Shown here: positions 7,885 to 15,974 of the stretch, piece by piece
How the letters are laid out: each line of letters starts with the position of its first letter
Position numbering within the stretch: position 1 is the first letter of the stretch
NCBI RefSeq assembly: GCF_000504245.1
Contig: NZ_KI632509.1
Span: 557,723 to 621,722 of the forward strand
Reading direction: 5' to 3'
DNA length: 64,000 nucleotides
DNA from: Haloechinothrix halophila YIM 93223
GTDB taxonomy: Bacteria > Actinomycetota > Actinomycetes > Mycobacteriales > Pseudonocardiaceae
Made by a program: the position numbers and the translations under genes
The notes under the pieces: generated by a model
Database searches by the model: none
What the model was told of the DNA's origin: nothing
Seen by the model: the letters and a program-made list of their open reading frames with translations, nothing else

Positions 7885-9315
7885 TTAAGCCGCGTAGAAG
7901 GCGTTGATTCGCTCGGTGAGTTCCCTGGCGTCGACGTTGTTCCTGCGCTTTTCGGCCTCGGCCTTCATCGGCGCCATGCGGTCCTTGACCCGCGCCGACT
8001 TGAGCCCGTCCGCGGCGTCCAGCGCCGACCTGCCGATCTTCGCACCGTGGTCGATGTCGCCCTCAAGCAGGTGATTGGTGGCCAGGGCACTGAGGTTGAA
8101 CGCCTTGCTGCGCGCCATATCCTCGCCATAGCTGTCGATCGCCCTGGTCAGCGCGGGGATCGCATACTTCGTGTGGCCCTGCCCTGCCGTCCGCGCGAGC
8201 ACCGTGTGCACGGTGCCGACCATGGCGTGCAGGTCGGTCTGGTTGAAGAACTTCACCCAGGACTCGGCGTTGTCCAGATCAGCGCGCGCGAAGGTGTCGC
8301 GAGTCATGCCGAGCAGCTTGGTCGACTGCTGCTCATTGCCCATCTCAGCGTAGGCCCACGCCTCGTTCGCGCAGAGCACGGCGACCGCGAGATCCGAACC
8401 GGACTCCTGCGCCGCGATCTGGCCGAGCTGGAACATCTTCAGCGCGTCGTCCGGCGACTTGTGGTGCAGGTAGACCCTGCCCATCCGGTACAGCACGTTG
8501 GCCACGAGCGGGTGATTGCCGCCCTCCTTGGCCAGCTCGAGCGCGTTGGCGAAGTGGGTGCGTGCCGAGTCGACGAGCCCGGTGTCGAACGAGGTCCACC
8601 CCGCGACGTTGTGCAAGTCGGCGAGCGCGACGTAGAGCCGCGACCTGACATTGTCGGTTCCGCTCGCCGTGAGCAACTGCCTGCCCCACGACAACTGGGC
8701 GACGACGGCGTCGCGGCAGAAGCCGCCGCCATACTGGTAGTCGAGTGCGCGCAAGGCACGGGTGGCAGCCTCGACCTGGCGGACGTCGGCCATGCCGATC
8801 CGTCCCGGCGCCGGCGTCGTCGCCGGACTCGCCGCAGCCCACGACCCGGAGTCCACGGCGAACACGGTCGCGCCCATCGTGACCTGGGCGGCGTGCGCAA
8901 GGAACCTCCGTCGTTTCACCGCCTCGTCCTCCTCAGCCTGTTCGGCGCCGTCGCTGCCAGCAGCGACGACCTTGACCTGCGTGGCCTCGTCGTAGGCGAG
9001 GCCCATGTAGCCACGCGGGATGCGCAGGCCGTCGGCGATCCGTACGAGCACGTCGTACGCCATGACCTGTCTGCCCTTGAGGATCTCGGAGACCTCTGAC
9101 TGCGACTGACCGGTCATCGCGGCGATCTGCCGCTGCGAGATGCCGTGACGTCGCAGCAGCCGGTACACCGAGCTGACCCGCCGTGCGGCCAGCGCCCCGC
9201 GCATCTCGTCGCCTTCCCAGGTCTCCGGCGGTATCGGGTGAGACTCTGGCAGGCCCTCAGCCTGGGGCTCAGGGCGAGATTGCTGGTGAGACACCATGTT
9301 CTCGGTCGCATCCAT
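7885..9315 (-). CDS. XRE-type transcriptional regulator with TPR-like domain
   Basis: About 476 residues. A helix-turn-helix of the Xre/Cro type (ISQRQIAAMTGQSQSEVSEI, followed by GRQVMAYDVLVRIADGL) lies in the first 90 residues. A KRRRFL segment and a hydrophobic stretch (AHAAQVTMGATVFAV) follow, then a long helical region of TPR-like repeats to the end. This is a common actinomycete regulator plan in which the TPR part senses a peptide or protein partner. ATG 9315 follows GAGGA at a proper distance; 9366 is an alternative without a ribosome site. It is divergent from two small genes (9601, 9939), which are likely targets or partners. Confidence 0.82.
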   Translation of the reverse strand: MDATENMVSHQQSRPEPQAEGLPESHPIPPETWEGDEMRGALAARRVSSVYRLLRRHGISQRQIAAMTGQSQSEVSEILKGRQVMAYDVLVRIADGLRIPRGYMGLAYDEATQVKVVAAGSDGAEQAEEDEAVKRRRFLAHAAQVTMGATVFAVDSGSWAAASPATTPAPGRIGMADVRQVEAATRALRALDYQYGGGFCRDAVVAQLSWGRQLLTASGTDNVRSRLYVALADLHNVAGWTSFDTGLVDSARTHFANALELAKEGGNHPLVANVLYRMGRVYLHHKSPDDALKMFQLGQIAAQESGSDLAVAVLCANEAWAYAEMGNEQQSTKLLGMTRDTFARADLDNAESWVKFFNQTDLHAMVGTVHTVLARTAGQGHTKYAIPALTRAIDSYGEDMARSKAFNLSALATNHLLEGDIDHGAKIGRSALDAADGLKSARVKDRMAPMKAEAEKRRNNVDARELTERINAFYAA

Positions 9316-9600
9316 CGGCAAGCATCCTCGTGGAGTGGCTTTGTGCTGAAGAGTAGGCATACTCATTCAACCGCGCGAAACCGTGGAAATGAACCCTTGA
9401 TCGGCTCGAGTGAACTTCTGTGACCGCTCATCGGCGCGGTGATGCCGGTCGCCGCTGCCCTCTCCCGCACACCGTTGTTGGGACGCACTCTTGAATCAGC
9501 GCTCCATGTGGCGCAGACAGGGACCGACCTACCACGGCCCGGCAGTACGGACGTAAAGGACGTACCGGCGAGCCAGGACGAACAGAGCGGAGTTGATCCG
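9316..9600. other. Divergent intergenic region, XRE-TPR / small gene pair
   Basis: A 285-bp stretch between divergent starts. It contains open frame (a GTG/ATG pair at 9439-9444 is in frame with the following gene), but no ribosome site supports translation there. It should hold the promoters of both transcription units. I see no clear operator palindrome. Confidence 0.4.
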
Positions 9601-9930
9601 GTGGAGCTCCTCGACTCGATCGCGAGACGACGTATCGGGGCAGTAGCGAACCCGGCGCGTCCCGCACCGCGACGGCCCGTCCACCCCAGCACCCACCGTG
9701 ACGCGCCTACCGCCGAGCGGGAGGGCACGCGGCAGGTGGAGAACGGCCAGACGGTCTGGCGGATCCGCTGCGGCGACATGATCCACCGGGATCGCTGCGT
9801 GACGGTATTCGTCGACAACGGCGAGGTCGTCGTCGTCGGACCACCCGGCGAGACGGCGCGGCTCACTGATGGCCAGGTCGGACAGCTACGCGCTGCCCTG
9901 AACGAAGCGGCAAAGCTCGCGGAAAGGTAA
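9601..9930 (+). CDS. Small hypothetical protein opposite the XRE-TPR regulator
   Basis: 109 residues, no family recognised. The C-terminal half reads as a compact beta-rich unit (WRIRCGDMIHRDRCVTVFVD, then a V-rich strand and GPPGETARLTDGQV) with two Cys; the N-terminal half is Arg/Pro-rich and likely disordered. The GTG at 9601 was chosen because GGAG lies 8 nt upstream; a longer frame to 9439 has no ribosome site. The next gene starts 8 bp after its stop, so the two form an operon divergent from the regulator. That arrangement recalls actinomycete regulator plus small-partner modules, but this is inference. Confidence 0.6.
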   Translation: MELLDSIARRRIGAVANPARPAPRRPVHPSTHRDAPTAEREGTRQVENGQTVWRIRCGDMIHRDRCVTVFVDNGEVVVVGPPGETARLTDGQVGQLRAALNEAAKLAER

Positions 9931-9938
9931 GGCACACA

Positions 9939-10298
9939 GTGGACGAGATCCTCGGCCAGGTGCTCCGCAACGCGGTATGGGAGCGGCTGGACACGCTGGC
10001 ATCGCTCCCGGACGAAGCCGATGCGGGATCACTTGCCTCGGTCGCCCGTACCGAACTGCCCCGGCTTGCCCAGGCATGGCGCGCCATGCTCAGCGCGCAC
10101 GAACCGGACAGCCGAGGCGACTGCCCCACGTGCTCGACCCGCTGGCACCGCAGCAAGGCCCCGTGCTCGGTCTGGCAAGCGGCGCACGAGCACCTTGTCG
10201 CCGGTGGCCTGGCCCACACCACCCCGGCGCAACGGACATCGTCGGAAGGCCGTCACGCATTACGCGTGCCCCACGTCGCGGGGCTAGGCGTCGGCTGA
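9939..10298 (+). CDS. Small hypothetical protein with Cys-x2-Cys zinc-finger-like motif
   Basis: 119 residues: an acidic helical N-terminus (DEILGQVLRNAVWERLDTL), then GDCPTCSTRWHRSKAPCSVW with three Cys and one His (and further His downstream) that could hold zinc, then a short tail that is Arg/Ser-rich. The GTG at 9939 follows GAAAGGTAAGG. It is translated with the gene 8 bp upstream and sits divergent from the XRE-TPR gene. It is unrecognised; a small nucleic-acid- or protein-binding adaptor is one possibility. Confidence 0.62.
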   Translation: MDEILGQVLRNAVWERLDTLASLPDEADAGSLASVARTELPRLAQAWRAMLSAHEPDSRGDCPTCSTRWHRSKAPCSVWQAAHEHLVAGGLAHTTPAQRTSSEGRHALRVPHVAGLGVG

Positions 10299-10365
10299 GC
10301 AGCAGATTTGGCGATGATCGCTGACCGAGCCGCCCCCACAGGTCACCGCTGATCATCCGCCTGCC

Positions 10366-10418
10366 GGCCGCGGCCCGGCTCGTCCGTCCCCCCGAGCGTT
10401 ATGAGCCGGGCCGCGGCC
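10366..10418. terminator. Large perfect hairpin 1
   Basis: GGCCGCGGCCCGGCTC (10366-10381) and its exact reverse complement (10403-10418) form a 16-bp stem with a 21-nt, C-rich loop. There is no T run, so it may be a factor-independent GC-hairpin terminator of the kind proposed for actinomycetes, or a structural element paired with the hairpin 55 bp later. Confidence 0.6.
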
Positions 10419-10472
10419 ACCCAACAACTTGCAAATTTCATATCCCACTGGCCGATCGCCCATCCCCCAACC

Positions 10473-10523
10473 CCGCGAGCCGGTGCCGCGCTCCCCCTCC
10501 CCCCGACCGGCACCGGCTCGCGG
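10473..10523. terminator. Large perfect hairpin 2
   Basis: CCGCGAGCCGGTGCC (10473-10487) and its exact reverse complement (10509-10523) form a 15-bp stem, again with a 21-nt C-rich loop. Stem sequences differ from hairpin 1 but the geometry is the same. Confidence 0.6.
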
Positions 10524-10681
10524 TCCCGTTTCCGCACTACGCCGCATGGCGTAACCTGAATATCTGTCCTGCGTTGTAACAGCCGAGACCGTGGGTCACC
10601 CACGCCCCCGAGTCTCCGTTCGTGGCGCACCATGCCGCGGTGGGGGAAGTGCCGCAGGGTGCGACAACAGAGGAGATGTGC

Positions 10682-11350
10682 GTGTCCGACGTCGACACAG
10701 TCCGTACGGTCCCTAAGGTGGAACCCGTGGTCCTACCACCCGAGTTCACCCCTCTTCGCCGGAAGCCGGTGCAGCAGCGCAGCGCGAAGCGGGTTGAGAA
10801 GATGCTCGACGCCTGCGCCGAACTGCTCGATGAGATCGGCTACGACGCGCTGACGACGACACTCATCGCCAAGCGCGCCGAGGTCGCCGTCGGTTCGCTG
10901 TATCAGTTCTTCCCCGACAAGCGCGCCGTCGTGCAGGCGCTGACCCAGCGCAACCTCGAACAGTTCATGCAGTCGGTGCAGGAGCGGATGGGCACGGTCG
11001 ACCCCGAGCACTGGTGGGACGTCGTCGACGGGCTGCTCGACGTCTACCTCAGCATGCACCGCGACCAGCCAGGGTTTTCCAAGGTCCACTTCGGTGACGT
11101 CGTCGACACTCGACTGCTCGACTCACGGCGCGACAACAACACCGTGGTCGCCGACTCGCTGTCCGCGTTGATCGGCGCTCAGCTCGACCTACCAGAAGAA
11201 GAGATCGCGATGCCGGTCTCGATCGCGGTCGAGGCCGCGGACGCGCTGCTCAAGCTGGCGTTCCGGCGCGACCCGAACGGTGAACAGCAGATCGTCGACG
11301 AGACCAAACACCTGATCAAGGTGTACCTGGAGAGTCGCTTCGGCACCTGA
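10682..11350 (+). CDS. TetR-family transcriptional repressor
   Basis: 222 residues. A typical TetR DNA-binding domain follows a ~30-residue leader: VEKMLDACAELLDEIGYDAL, then the helix-turn-helix LIAKRAEVAVGSLYQFFPDK (about residues 61-80). The C-terminal ligand-binding half is all helical. GTG 10682 was chosen because GGAG stands 6 nt upstream; ATG 10676 is two codons earlier. It converges on the PLP aldolase gene 33 bp away. A TetR-like inverted repeat in the promoter between that gene and the oxidase (12635-12657) is a plausible target. Confidence 0.85.
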   Translation: MSDVDTVRTVPKVEPVVLPPEFTPLRRKPVQQRSAKRVEKMLDACAELLDEIGYDALTTTLIAKRAEVAVGSLYQFFPDKRAVVQALTQRNLEQFMQSVQERMGTVDPEHWWDVVDGLLDVYLSMHRDQPGFSKVHFGDVVDTRLLDSRRDNNTVVADSLSALIGAQLDLPEEEIAMPVSIAVEAADALLKLAFRRDPNGEQQIVDETKHLIKVYLESRFGT

Positions 11351-11382
11351 TGCGCCCTGGTGCGCGCTTGTACGCTCCGCGC

Positions 11383-12606
11383 TCAGCCGAAGTTCTTGCC
11401 TTCACCCCGGTAGGTGAACACGGTCGCTTCCCGCTGCCCGTCGCTGACGACGTGATAGGCGTCGACGCGTTCCGCCAGCTCACCGGCTTTGGCATGGCGC
11501 AGCCACACCTTGTCGCCGATGGTGAGGTCATCGGCGACCGCGCCGGTGACCGGGGTCTGCACCTCGCCGGCGCCTTCCAGATCGAGCAACCGCAGCCCAC
11601 CTGGCAAGTACGGCCTTGGCAGCCGCGAGCGGCGTGCCGGGCCCGAAGCGACGTAACCCCCGGAGAACAGCGTCACGACGCCCGGCGCCGGTTTGCGCAC
11701 CACTGGCAGCGCGAACAGCACCGCTGGGCGCGGCCGGAAGCTGCGGTAGCCGTCGAACAGGGTCGGGCCAATCAGCCCGGATCCGGCCGCGACCTCGGTG
11801 ACCGACGCGTCCGCGATGGTGGTCTCGATGCTGCCGGTGCCGCCGCCGTTGACGAACTCAAGCTCGGTGACCTCGCGCACCGCCCGCACCGCGGCGGCCC
11901 GGCGCTCGCTGAGTTCCGCCGAGGAGCGCTGCCGCAGCAGTCGCATCGCCAACGCGGACGCCGGGTTGCCCGCTGCGTCGCCCACCCCGGCGATCTGGCC
12001 CTCGTAGCCCATCAGCCCGACCAGCTTGAAGCCATCACGCGCGGTGACGTGGCGGGCGAACGCCGCCGCCTGCTCCGGGGTGTGGATCGGCGAGCGGCGC
12101 GGCCCGATGTGCACTCCTGGCACCGGTCGCCAGGAGACGTCCAGCTCGAGGCACACTCGCAGCGTTGGGTGGTCCGCGCCGAGCAGCCGGTCGATCAGGT
12201 CGAGGTGGTCGGCGGCGTCGACCATGATCGTGATGACCTCGCGCGCCGCCTTGTCCTCGGCGAGCTTGCGCAGTGCGCCCGCGTCCACGGTCGGGTAGGC
12301 GACGAGGATGTCCTCGCTGACGCCCTGCTCGTGGAGCCACAGCGCCTCGGTGAGCGAGTAGGCGAGCACGCCAGCCGTCCCCGGCGCGGCCAGCGCGCGT
12401 GCCAGCAGGAAGCGGCAGCGCAGCGACTTGCTGGCCAGGCGGATCGGGGTGCCGTTGGCCCGCAGCACCAGGTCGTCGAGGTTGGCGTCGAACGCGTCGA
12501 TGTCGACGATCGCCAGCGGCGCGTCGATGCCCTCGGTCGCGCGATCGTAGGCGTGCCGCGACCGGTCCTCGTCGCGCGGTGCGCGCTGGTGAACGGGGCT
12601 GACCAT
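11383..12606 (-). CDS. Alanine-racemase-fold PLP enzyme (D-threonine aldolase / amino acid deaminase type)
   Basis: 407 residues of the fold-type III PLP family. LAIVDIDAFDANLDDL opens the barrel, Lys60 in RLASKSLRCRF is the expected PLP lysine, ELDVSWRPVPG and GLMGYEGQIAG are barrel strands, and a C-terminal beta domain ends with a D-threonine-aldolase-like lid (VYRGE-type region, EGKNFG). Such enzymes cleave or deaminate beta-hydroxy D-amino acids. The gene is divergent from the lactone oxidase gene at 12700 with a 93-bp AT-rich gap. Genes annotated amino acid deaminase/aldolase and D-arabinono-lactone oxidase are neighbours in other Pseudonocardiaceae as I recall, suggesting a shared task. 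Confidence 0.82.
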   Translation of the reverse strand: MVSPVHQRAPRDEDRSRHAYDRATEGIDAPLAIVDIDAFDANLDDLVLRANGTPIRLASKSLRCRFLLARALAAPGTAGVLAYSLTEALWLHEQGVSEDILVAYPTVDAGALRKLAEDKAAREVITIMVDAADHLDLIDRLLGADHPTLRVCLELDVSWRPVPGVHIGPRRSPIHTPEQAAAFARHVTARDGFKLVGLMGYEGQIAGVGDAAGNPASALAMRLLRQRSSAELSERRAAAVRAVREVTELEFVNGGGTGSIETTIADASVTEVAAGSGLIGPTLFDGYRSFRPRPAVLFALPVVRKPAPGVVTLFSGGYVASGPARRSRLPRPYLPGGLRLLDLEGAGEVQTPVTGAVADDLTIGDKVWLRHAKAGELAERVDAYHVVSDGQREATVFTYRGEGKNFG

Positions 12607-12699
12607 AGGGTGAAATACTACTCTCTATCCGATTTTATATGAAGTATATTCACATAACATGACCGAGTGTACTCCACATCACGGCACGAGGGTGGCGGC
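12607..12699. promoter_or_regulatory. AT-rich divergent promoter with 23-bp operator-like inverted repeat
   Basis: This gap is the most AT-rich spot in the area. TTATATGAA (12635-12643) and TTCACATAA (12649-12657) form 9-bp arms around GTATA with a single mismatch, a geometry typical of TetR operators. It sits midway between the starts at 12606 (minus) and 12700 (plus). The TetR gene at 10682 is the obvious candidate regulator, by proximity only. Confidence 0.55.
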
Positions 12700-14043
12700 A
12701 TGAGGATTGCTCGCAGATCCGAATCATCAGGCATGAGTGCGTCGACTTGGACCAACTGGGCAGGCACGGCGTCCGCGGCGCCCGACGTCGTCCATCGGCC
12801 ACTGACCGCTGAGGAGATCAGCGCGGCAGTCGCGGCAGCGGCGTCCGAGGGCACGCGGATCCGCACCCGGGGCAGCGGGCACTCCTTCACGCCGATCGCG
12901 GTGGCGGATGAGCACGCCATCGATCTGTCCGGCTACACCGGCATCACGCACGTCGACCCCGAGACCAACGAGGTGACGGTGCGCGCGGGCACCACTCTGC
13001 GAGCGCTCAACGCGGCACTGGACGCACATGGGCTCGCCCTGATCAACATGGGCGACATCGACAAGCAAACCGTCGCGGGCGCGCTGTCAACCGGCACCCA
13101 CGGCACCGGTGCCGCACTCGGCGGGCTGGCCACGCAGGTCAGCGCGCTGGAGCTGGTGCTGGCGGACGGCTCGGTGGTGCACTGCTCGGCGTCAGAGTCA
13201 CCCGACCTGTTCGCGGCGGCCAGGGTCGGCCTCGGCGCGCTCGGCGTCATCAGCACCGTGACGCTGCGGTGCGTGCCGTCGTTCGCGCTCGCCGCACGGG
13301 AGGCGCCTGGCACGCTCGCCGACGTCATGGACCGGCTCGACCACGACGTCGATGCGACGGACCACTTCGAGTTCTACTGGTTCCCGCACGGCGAGACCGT
13401 GCTGACCAAACACAACACCCGGCTGCCAGCCGGTACCGAGCCGAAGCCGCTGAGCAGGCTGCGGTCCTGGGTGGAGTACGAGCTGATCGAGAACCGGCTC
13501 TTCGGCGCGGTGTGCCGGGCCGAACGAGCGGTGCCCGCACTGGTGCGTCCCGCGCAACGGCTGATCGCGGCGACGCTATCCGAACGGGACTACAGCGACA
13601 CCTCGCACCGGGTATTCGTGACCAACCGGGCAGTGCGGTTCGTTGAGTCCGAATACGCCATACCGCGCGAGTCACTCCCTGAGGTGCTGGCCGAGCTGCG
13701 GCAGGTCGTCGCACGGCTGGCCGACCCGGTGGCGTTCCCGGTCGAGGTCCGATTCGCCGCCGCCGACGATGTCTGGCTGTCCACCGCGTACGGCCGCGAC
13801 ACCGCGTATGTCGCGGTGCACCAGTATGTCGGGATGCCGTACCGGGAGTACTTCGCGGCGTTCGAGTCGATCGCGGGCGCGGTCGGCGGCAGGCCACACT
13901 GGGGCAAACTGCACACTTTGGACGCGGTGGCCCTGCGCGAGCGGTATCCGAGGTTCGACGACTTCCTGCGCGTGCGGTCCGACGTCGACCCTGAAGACCG
14001 GTTCGGCAACGCCCACACGGATCGGGTGCTCGGGTCGGTCTGA
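12700..14043 (+). CDS. D-arabinono-1,4-lactone oxidase family FAD enzyme
   Basis: 447 residues of the vanillyl-alcohol-oxidase flavoprotein superfamily. The FAD-binding segment RIRTRGSGHSFTP (residues 53-65) includes His61, the position used for covalent FAD in several members. GDIDKQTVAGALSTGTHGTG is the second FAD motif. The C-terminal ALO domain carries the family signatures HWGKLHTL and RFGNAHTDRVLG. It oxidises a sugar lactone or alditol with O2 or another acceptor. ATG 12700 follows GAGGGTGG; GTG 12667 and ATG 12733 lack ribosome sites. It is divergent from the PLP enzyme gene. Confidence 0.9.
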   Translation: MRIARRSESSGMSASTWTNWAGTASAAPDVVHRPLTAEEISAAVAAAASEGTRIRTRGSGHSFTPIAVADEHAIDLSGYTGITHVDPETNEVTVRAGTTLRALNAALDAHGLALINMGDIDKQTVAGALSTGTHGTGAALGGLATQVSALELVLADGSVVHCSASESPDLFAAARVGLGALGVISTVTLRCVPSFALAAREAPGTLADVMDRLDHDVDATDHFEFYWFPHGETVLTKHNTRLPAGTEPKPLSRLRSWVEYELIENRLFGAVCRAERAVPALVRPAQRLIAATLSERDYSDTSHRVFVTNRAVRFVESEYAIPRESLPEVLAELRQVVARLADPVAFPVEVRFAAADDVWLSTAYGRDTAYVAVHQYVGMPYREYFAAFESIAGAVGGRPHWGKLHTLDAVALRERYPRFDDFLRVRSDVDPEDRFGNAHTDRVLGSV

Positions 14044-14060
14044 GCCAGGGGACGCCGCAC

Positions 14061-14717
14061 CTAGCTCCGGACAGCCGCCACGGCATCCTCGATCGGGGTG
14101 TCGCCCGCGATCAGCTCCAACGTCTTACCGGCGGTGGCCGGTTCGTCGAGCAGCGCGAGCAGCACCGCCGCGACATCGTCGCGCGGGATGTCGGCGCGTT
14201 CGGTGTGCTCGGCGAGGTGCACCCGCCCCGCGCCCGGCTCGTCGGTGAGCCTGCCCGGCCGCAGGATCGTCCAGTCGAGATCGCGCGCTCGCAGATCGTC
14301 CTCCGCCGCGGCCTTCGCCCGCAGGTACGCGGCGAACACCTCGCCGACCTCGGGATCGTCCGCACGCTCCAGCGCCATCGCGCTGATCTGCACGTGTCGC
14401 CGGACGCCTGCCGCCTCGGCGGCGTCCGCGAACAGCGCGGCAGCCGCACGGTCAACGGATTCCTTCCGCGCGACGCCGCTGCCGGGCCCCGCGCCGGCGG
14501 CGAACACGGCGGCATCCGCACCGCGCAGGGTGTTCTCGACCTCGGCGACGCCCGCGGTTTCCAGGTCGACCACGGCGGCCTCCGCGCCAGCGGCGGCGAG
14601 GTCGGCGCCGTGGTCGGGATTCCGCACGATGCCGATGACCTCGTCACCGCGCTCGGAGAGCAACGTGGACAGCCGGAGAGCGATCTTGCCGTGACCGCCA
14701 GCGATGACTACGCGCAT
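14061..14717 (-). CDS. NAD(P)-binding atypical SDR (NmrA/YwnB-like)
   Basis: 218 residues of the atypical SDR class. MRVVIAGGHGKIALRL is the NAD(P)-binding start, GIVRNPDHGADL the cofactor-specificity turn, and DWTILRPGRLTDEPG the conserved segment of YwnB/NAD(P)H-binding proteins; there is no S-Y-K catalytic triad. Members act as redox sensors or reductases. A TTG seven codons upstream would extend it but has no well placed ribosome site. It converges on the oxidase gene with a 17-bp gap. Confidence 0.83.
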   Translation of the reverse strand: MRVVIAGGHGKIALRLSTLLSERGDEVIGIVRNPDHGADLAAAGAEAAVVDLETAGVAEVENTLRGADAAVFAAGAGPGSGVARKESVDRAAAALFADAAEAAGVRRHVQISAMALERADDPEVGEVFAAYLRAKAAAEDDLRARDLDWTILRPGRLTDEPGAGRVHLAEHTERADIPRDDVAAVLLALLDEPATAGKTLELIAGDTPIEDAVAAVRS

Positions 14718-14829
14718 GTCCGGCAGGGTAGTGGCCAACGACGTCGGCCGCTCCAGCGGCGCGGGTGAGCCAACCAGTGCCAGGCGCTCTCAGGCGGCGC
14801 CAGTCAGCGTCAGCCGGTGCTAGGCAGTA

Positions 14830-15483
14830 TCAATCCACACCGGCCGGGACCTCGTCCACGGCGAGCAGTTGCTCGTAGACCATCTCGTTCATCCAGCGCG
14901 ACAGCGCGTCGTCGGCCATCATCACCCGCTCAGGGCGGCCCGGCAGGTCACGCCGCACGATGGTGTTGTCATCGACCGAGAGGACGTCCAGCCCATACGC
15001 GCGGGCGCGCGGCAGGCAGTTGCTGACGTAGTCGTGGGTGAGCATGACGGTGTCCGGCAGCACCATCGCGGCGTCGTAGTACCGCGCGAACGGCACCGCC
15101 CACGCCAACCCGGTGCGCCAGTGCCGCGCCACCGCGATCACGCCGAGGATCTCGGCCGCTGGTGCGGGCGCCTCGTGCGCGAGCTCCGGCCAAGTCCAGG
15201 TGGACACGCTGGCGCGGTCGATCACCGGCGGCATGCCGGTGGCGATGCGCTCGGCGTGTGCGTCCGGCCGCAGCCGCGCCACCATGTGCACCTTGCGACC
15301 CAGCAGTGTCATCTGCGGTAGGACGACGCCATTCCTGCCGAGCACCGCAGCCGATTCCTTCGCGATGTCGTGCGTGCTCGCGGGAAGCGGGCCGGGGGGC
15401 ACGACCCGGGTCGGGCTCGTCCGCGCACGGTGCGCCGCCGAGGTCGCAGCATCAGAACCTGTACGTCCCGGTGTTGCCGCCAC
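14830..15483 (-). CDS. Hypothetical protein, unknown function
   Basis: 217 residues. The N-terminal ~35 residues are Thr/Ala/Arg-rich and probably disordered. The rest is a mixed fold: AERIATGMPPVIDRASV, WTWPELAHEAP, GVIAVARHWRTGLAWAVPF, PDTVMLTHDYVSNCLPRARA and VMMADDALSRWMNEMVYEQL. I do not recognise the family. The GTG at 15483 is strongly supported by AGGGAGG 8 nt upstream; the longer frame to 15570 is rejected. A 491-bp gap separates it from the divergent malyl-CoA lyase gene. Confidence 0.65.
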   Translation of the reverse strand: MAATPGRTGSDAATSAAHRARTSPTRVVPPGPLPASTHDIAKESAAVLGRNGVVLPQMTLLGRKVHMVARLRPDAHAERIATGMPPVIDRASVSTWTWPELAHEAPAPAAEILGVIAVARHWRTGLAWAVPFARYYDAAMVLPDTVMLTHDYVSNCLPRARAYGLDVLSVDDNTIVRRDLPGRPERVMMADDALSRWMNEMVYEQLLAVDEVPAGVD

Positions 15484-15974
15484 GTGGTCAGCCTCCCTAG
15501 TTGTTTCAGCCAGCAGGGACCGCTCGAAGTAAGCGGTACCTTTCCTGGATAACAAGCGGGATGTACCCACGTCTGTACCTTGGCGACCCGCCTGCGATCG
15601 GCGGCACGGAGTCGTCGGTGACCGGTCGATGAGTGGTCAACCAACTTCGGCCGGACAGTGCGGCCGTACGGGTGAGTGAATTGGTCCATTGGCAGCCGGT
15701 TAGCCCAGTGCCTGTTACTCAGCGCAACATACAGTCGGCACGACCAGGCGTTATGTCGTTGACACGTGGTCACCGTACGGTGATCGCTGTGTTCAGCGAC
15801 CGGCCAGCGTCGCTGGCGGACGACCGCTCGTCGCCGTTGAGCGGCAAGTCGCTGGTCGCGGCATGCTCGGTCCAGTTGTGGCGAGAGGTATATCTCACGA
15901 CACCGGTTTTCGGCCACCCCTGCCCCCGCGACGCGCCGTAAGGTAAACAACGCCGCTGACACATTGGAGGTTGC
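15484..15974. other. 491-bp divergent gap before the malyl-CoA lyase gene
   Basis: Open frames here (e.g. 15633-15941 plus) lack ribosome sites and look accidental. A TTGACA at 15759-15764 is followed by a perfect 14-bp palindrome, TCACCGTACGGTGA (15770-15783), in what would be the promoter spacer. A good -10 could not be assigned. Confidence 0.45.
15770..15783. promoter_or_regulatory. Perfect 14-bp palindrome, possible operator
   Basis: TCACCGTACGGTGA is its own reverse complement and begins 6 nt after a TTGACA hexamer, about 190 bp upstream of the malyl-CoA lyase start. The position suits a repressor site for the lyase operon; no regulator gene is adjacent. Confidence 0.4.

Larger units (their letters stand above)
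10299..10681. other. 383-bp gene-free stretch with two large hairpins before tetR
   Basis: No coding frame is convincing here. The stretch holds two strong inverted repeats with C-rich loops (10366-10418 and 10473-10523) separated by a short AT-richer segment (AACTTGCAAATTTCATATC). It should include the terminator of the 9601-9939 operon and the promoter of the TetR gene. Confidence 0.5.

Noticed and set aside
9439-9600. N-terminal extension of the 9601 gene
   Set aside because: In frame but without a ribosome site; GTG 9601 has GGAG at the right distance.
15633-15941. 102-residue frame in the gap before mcl
   Set aside because: No ribosome site, no recognizable domain, and the region has a promoter-like character.
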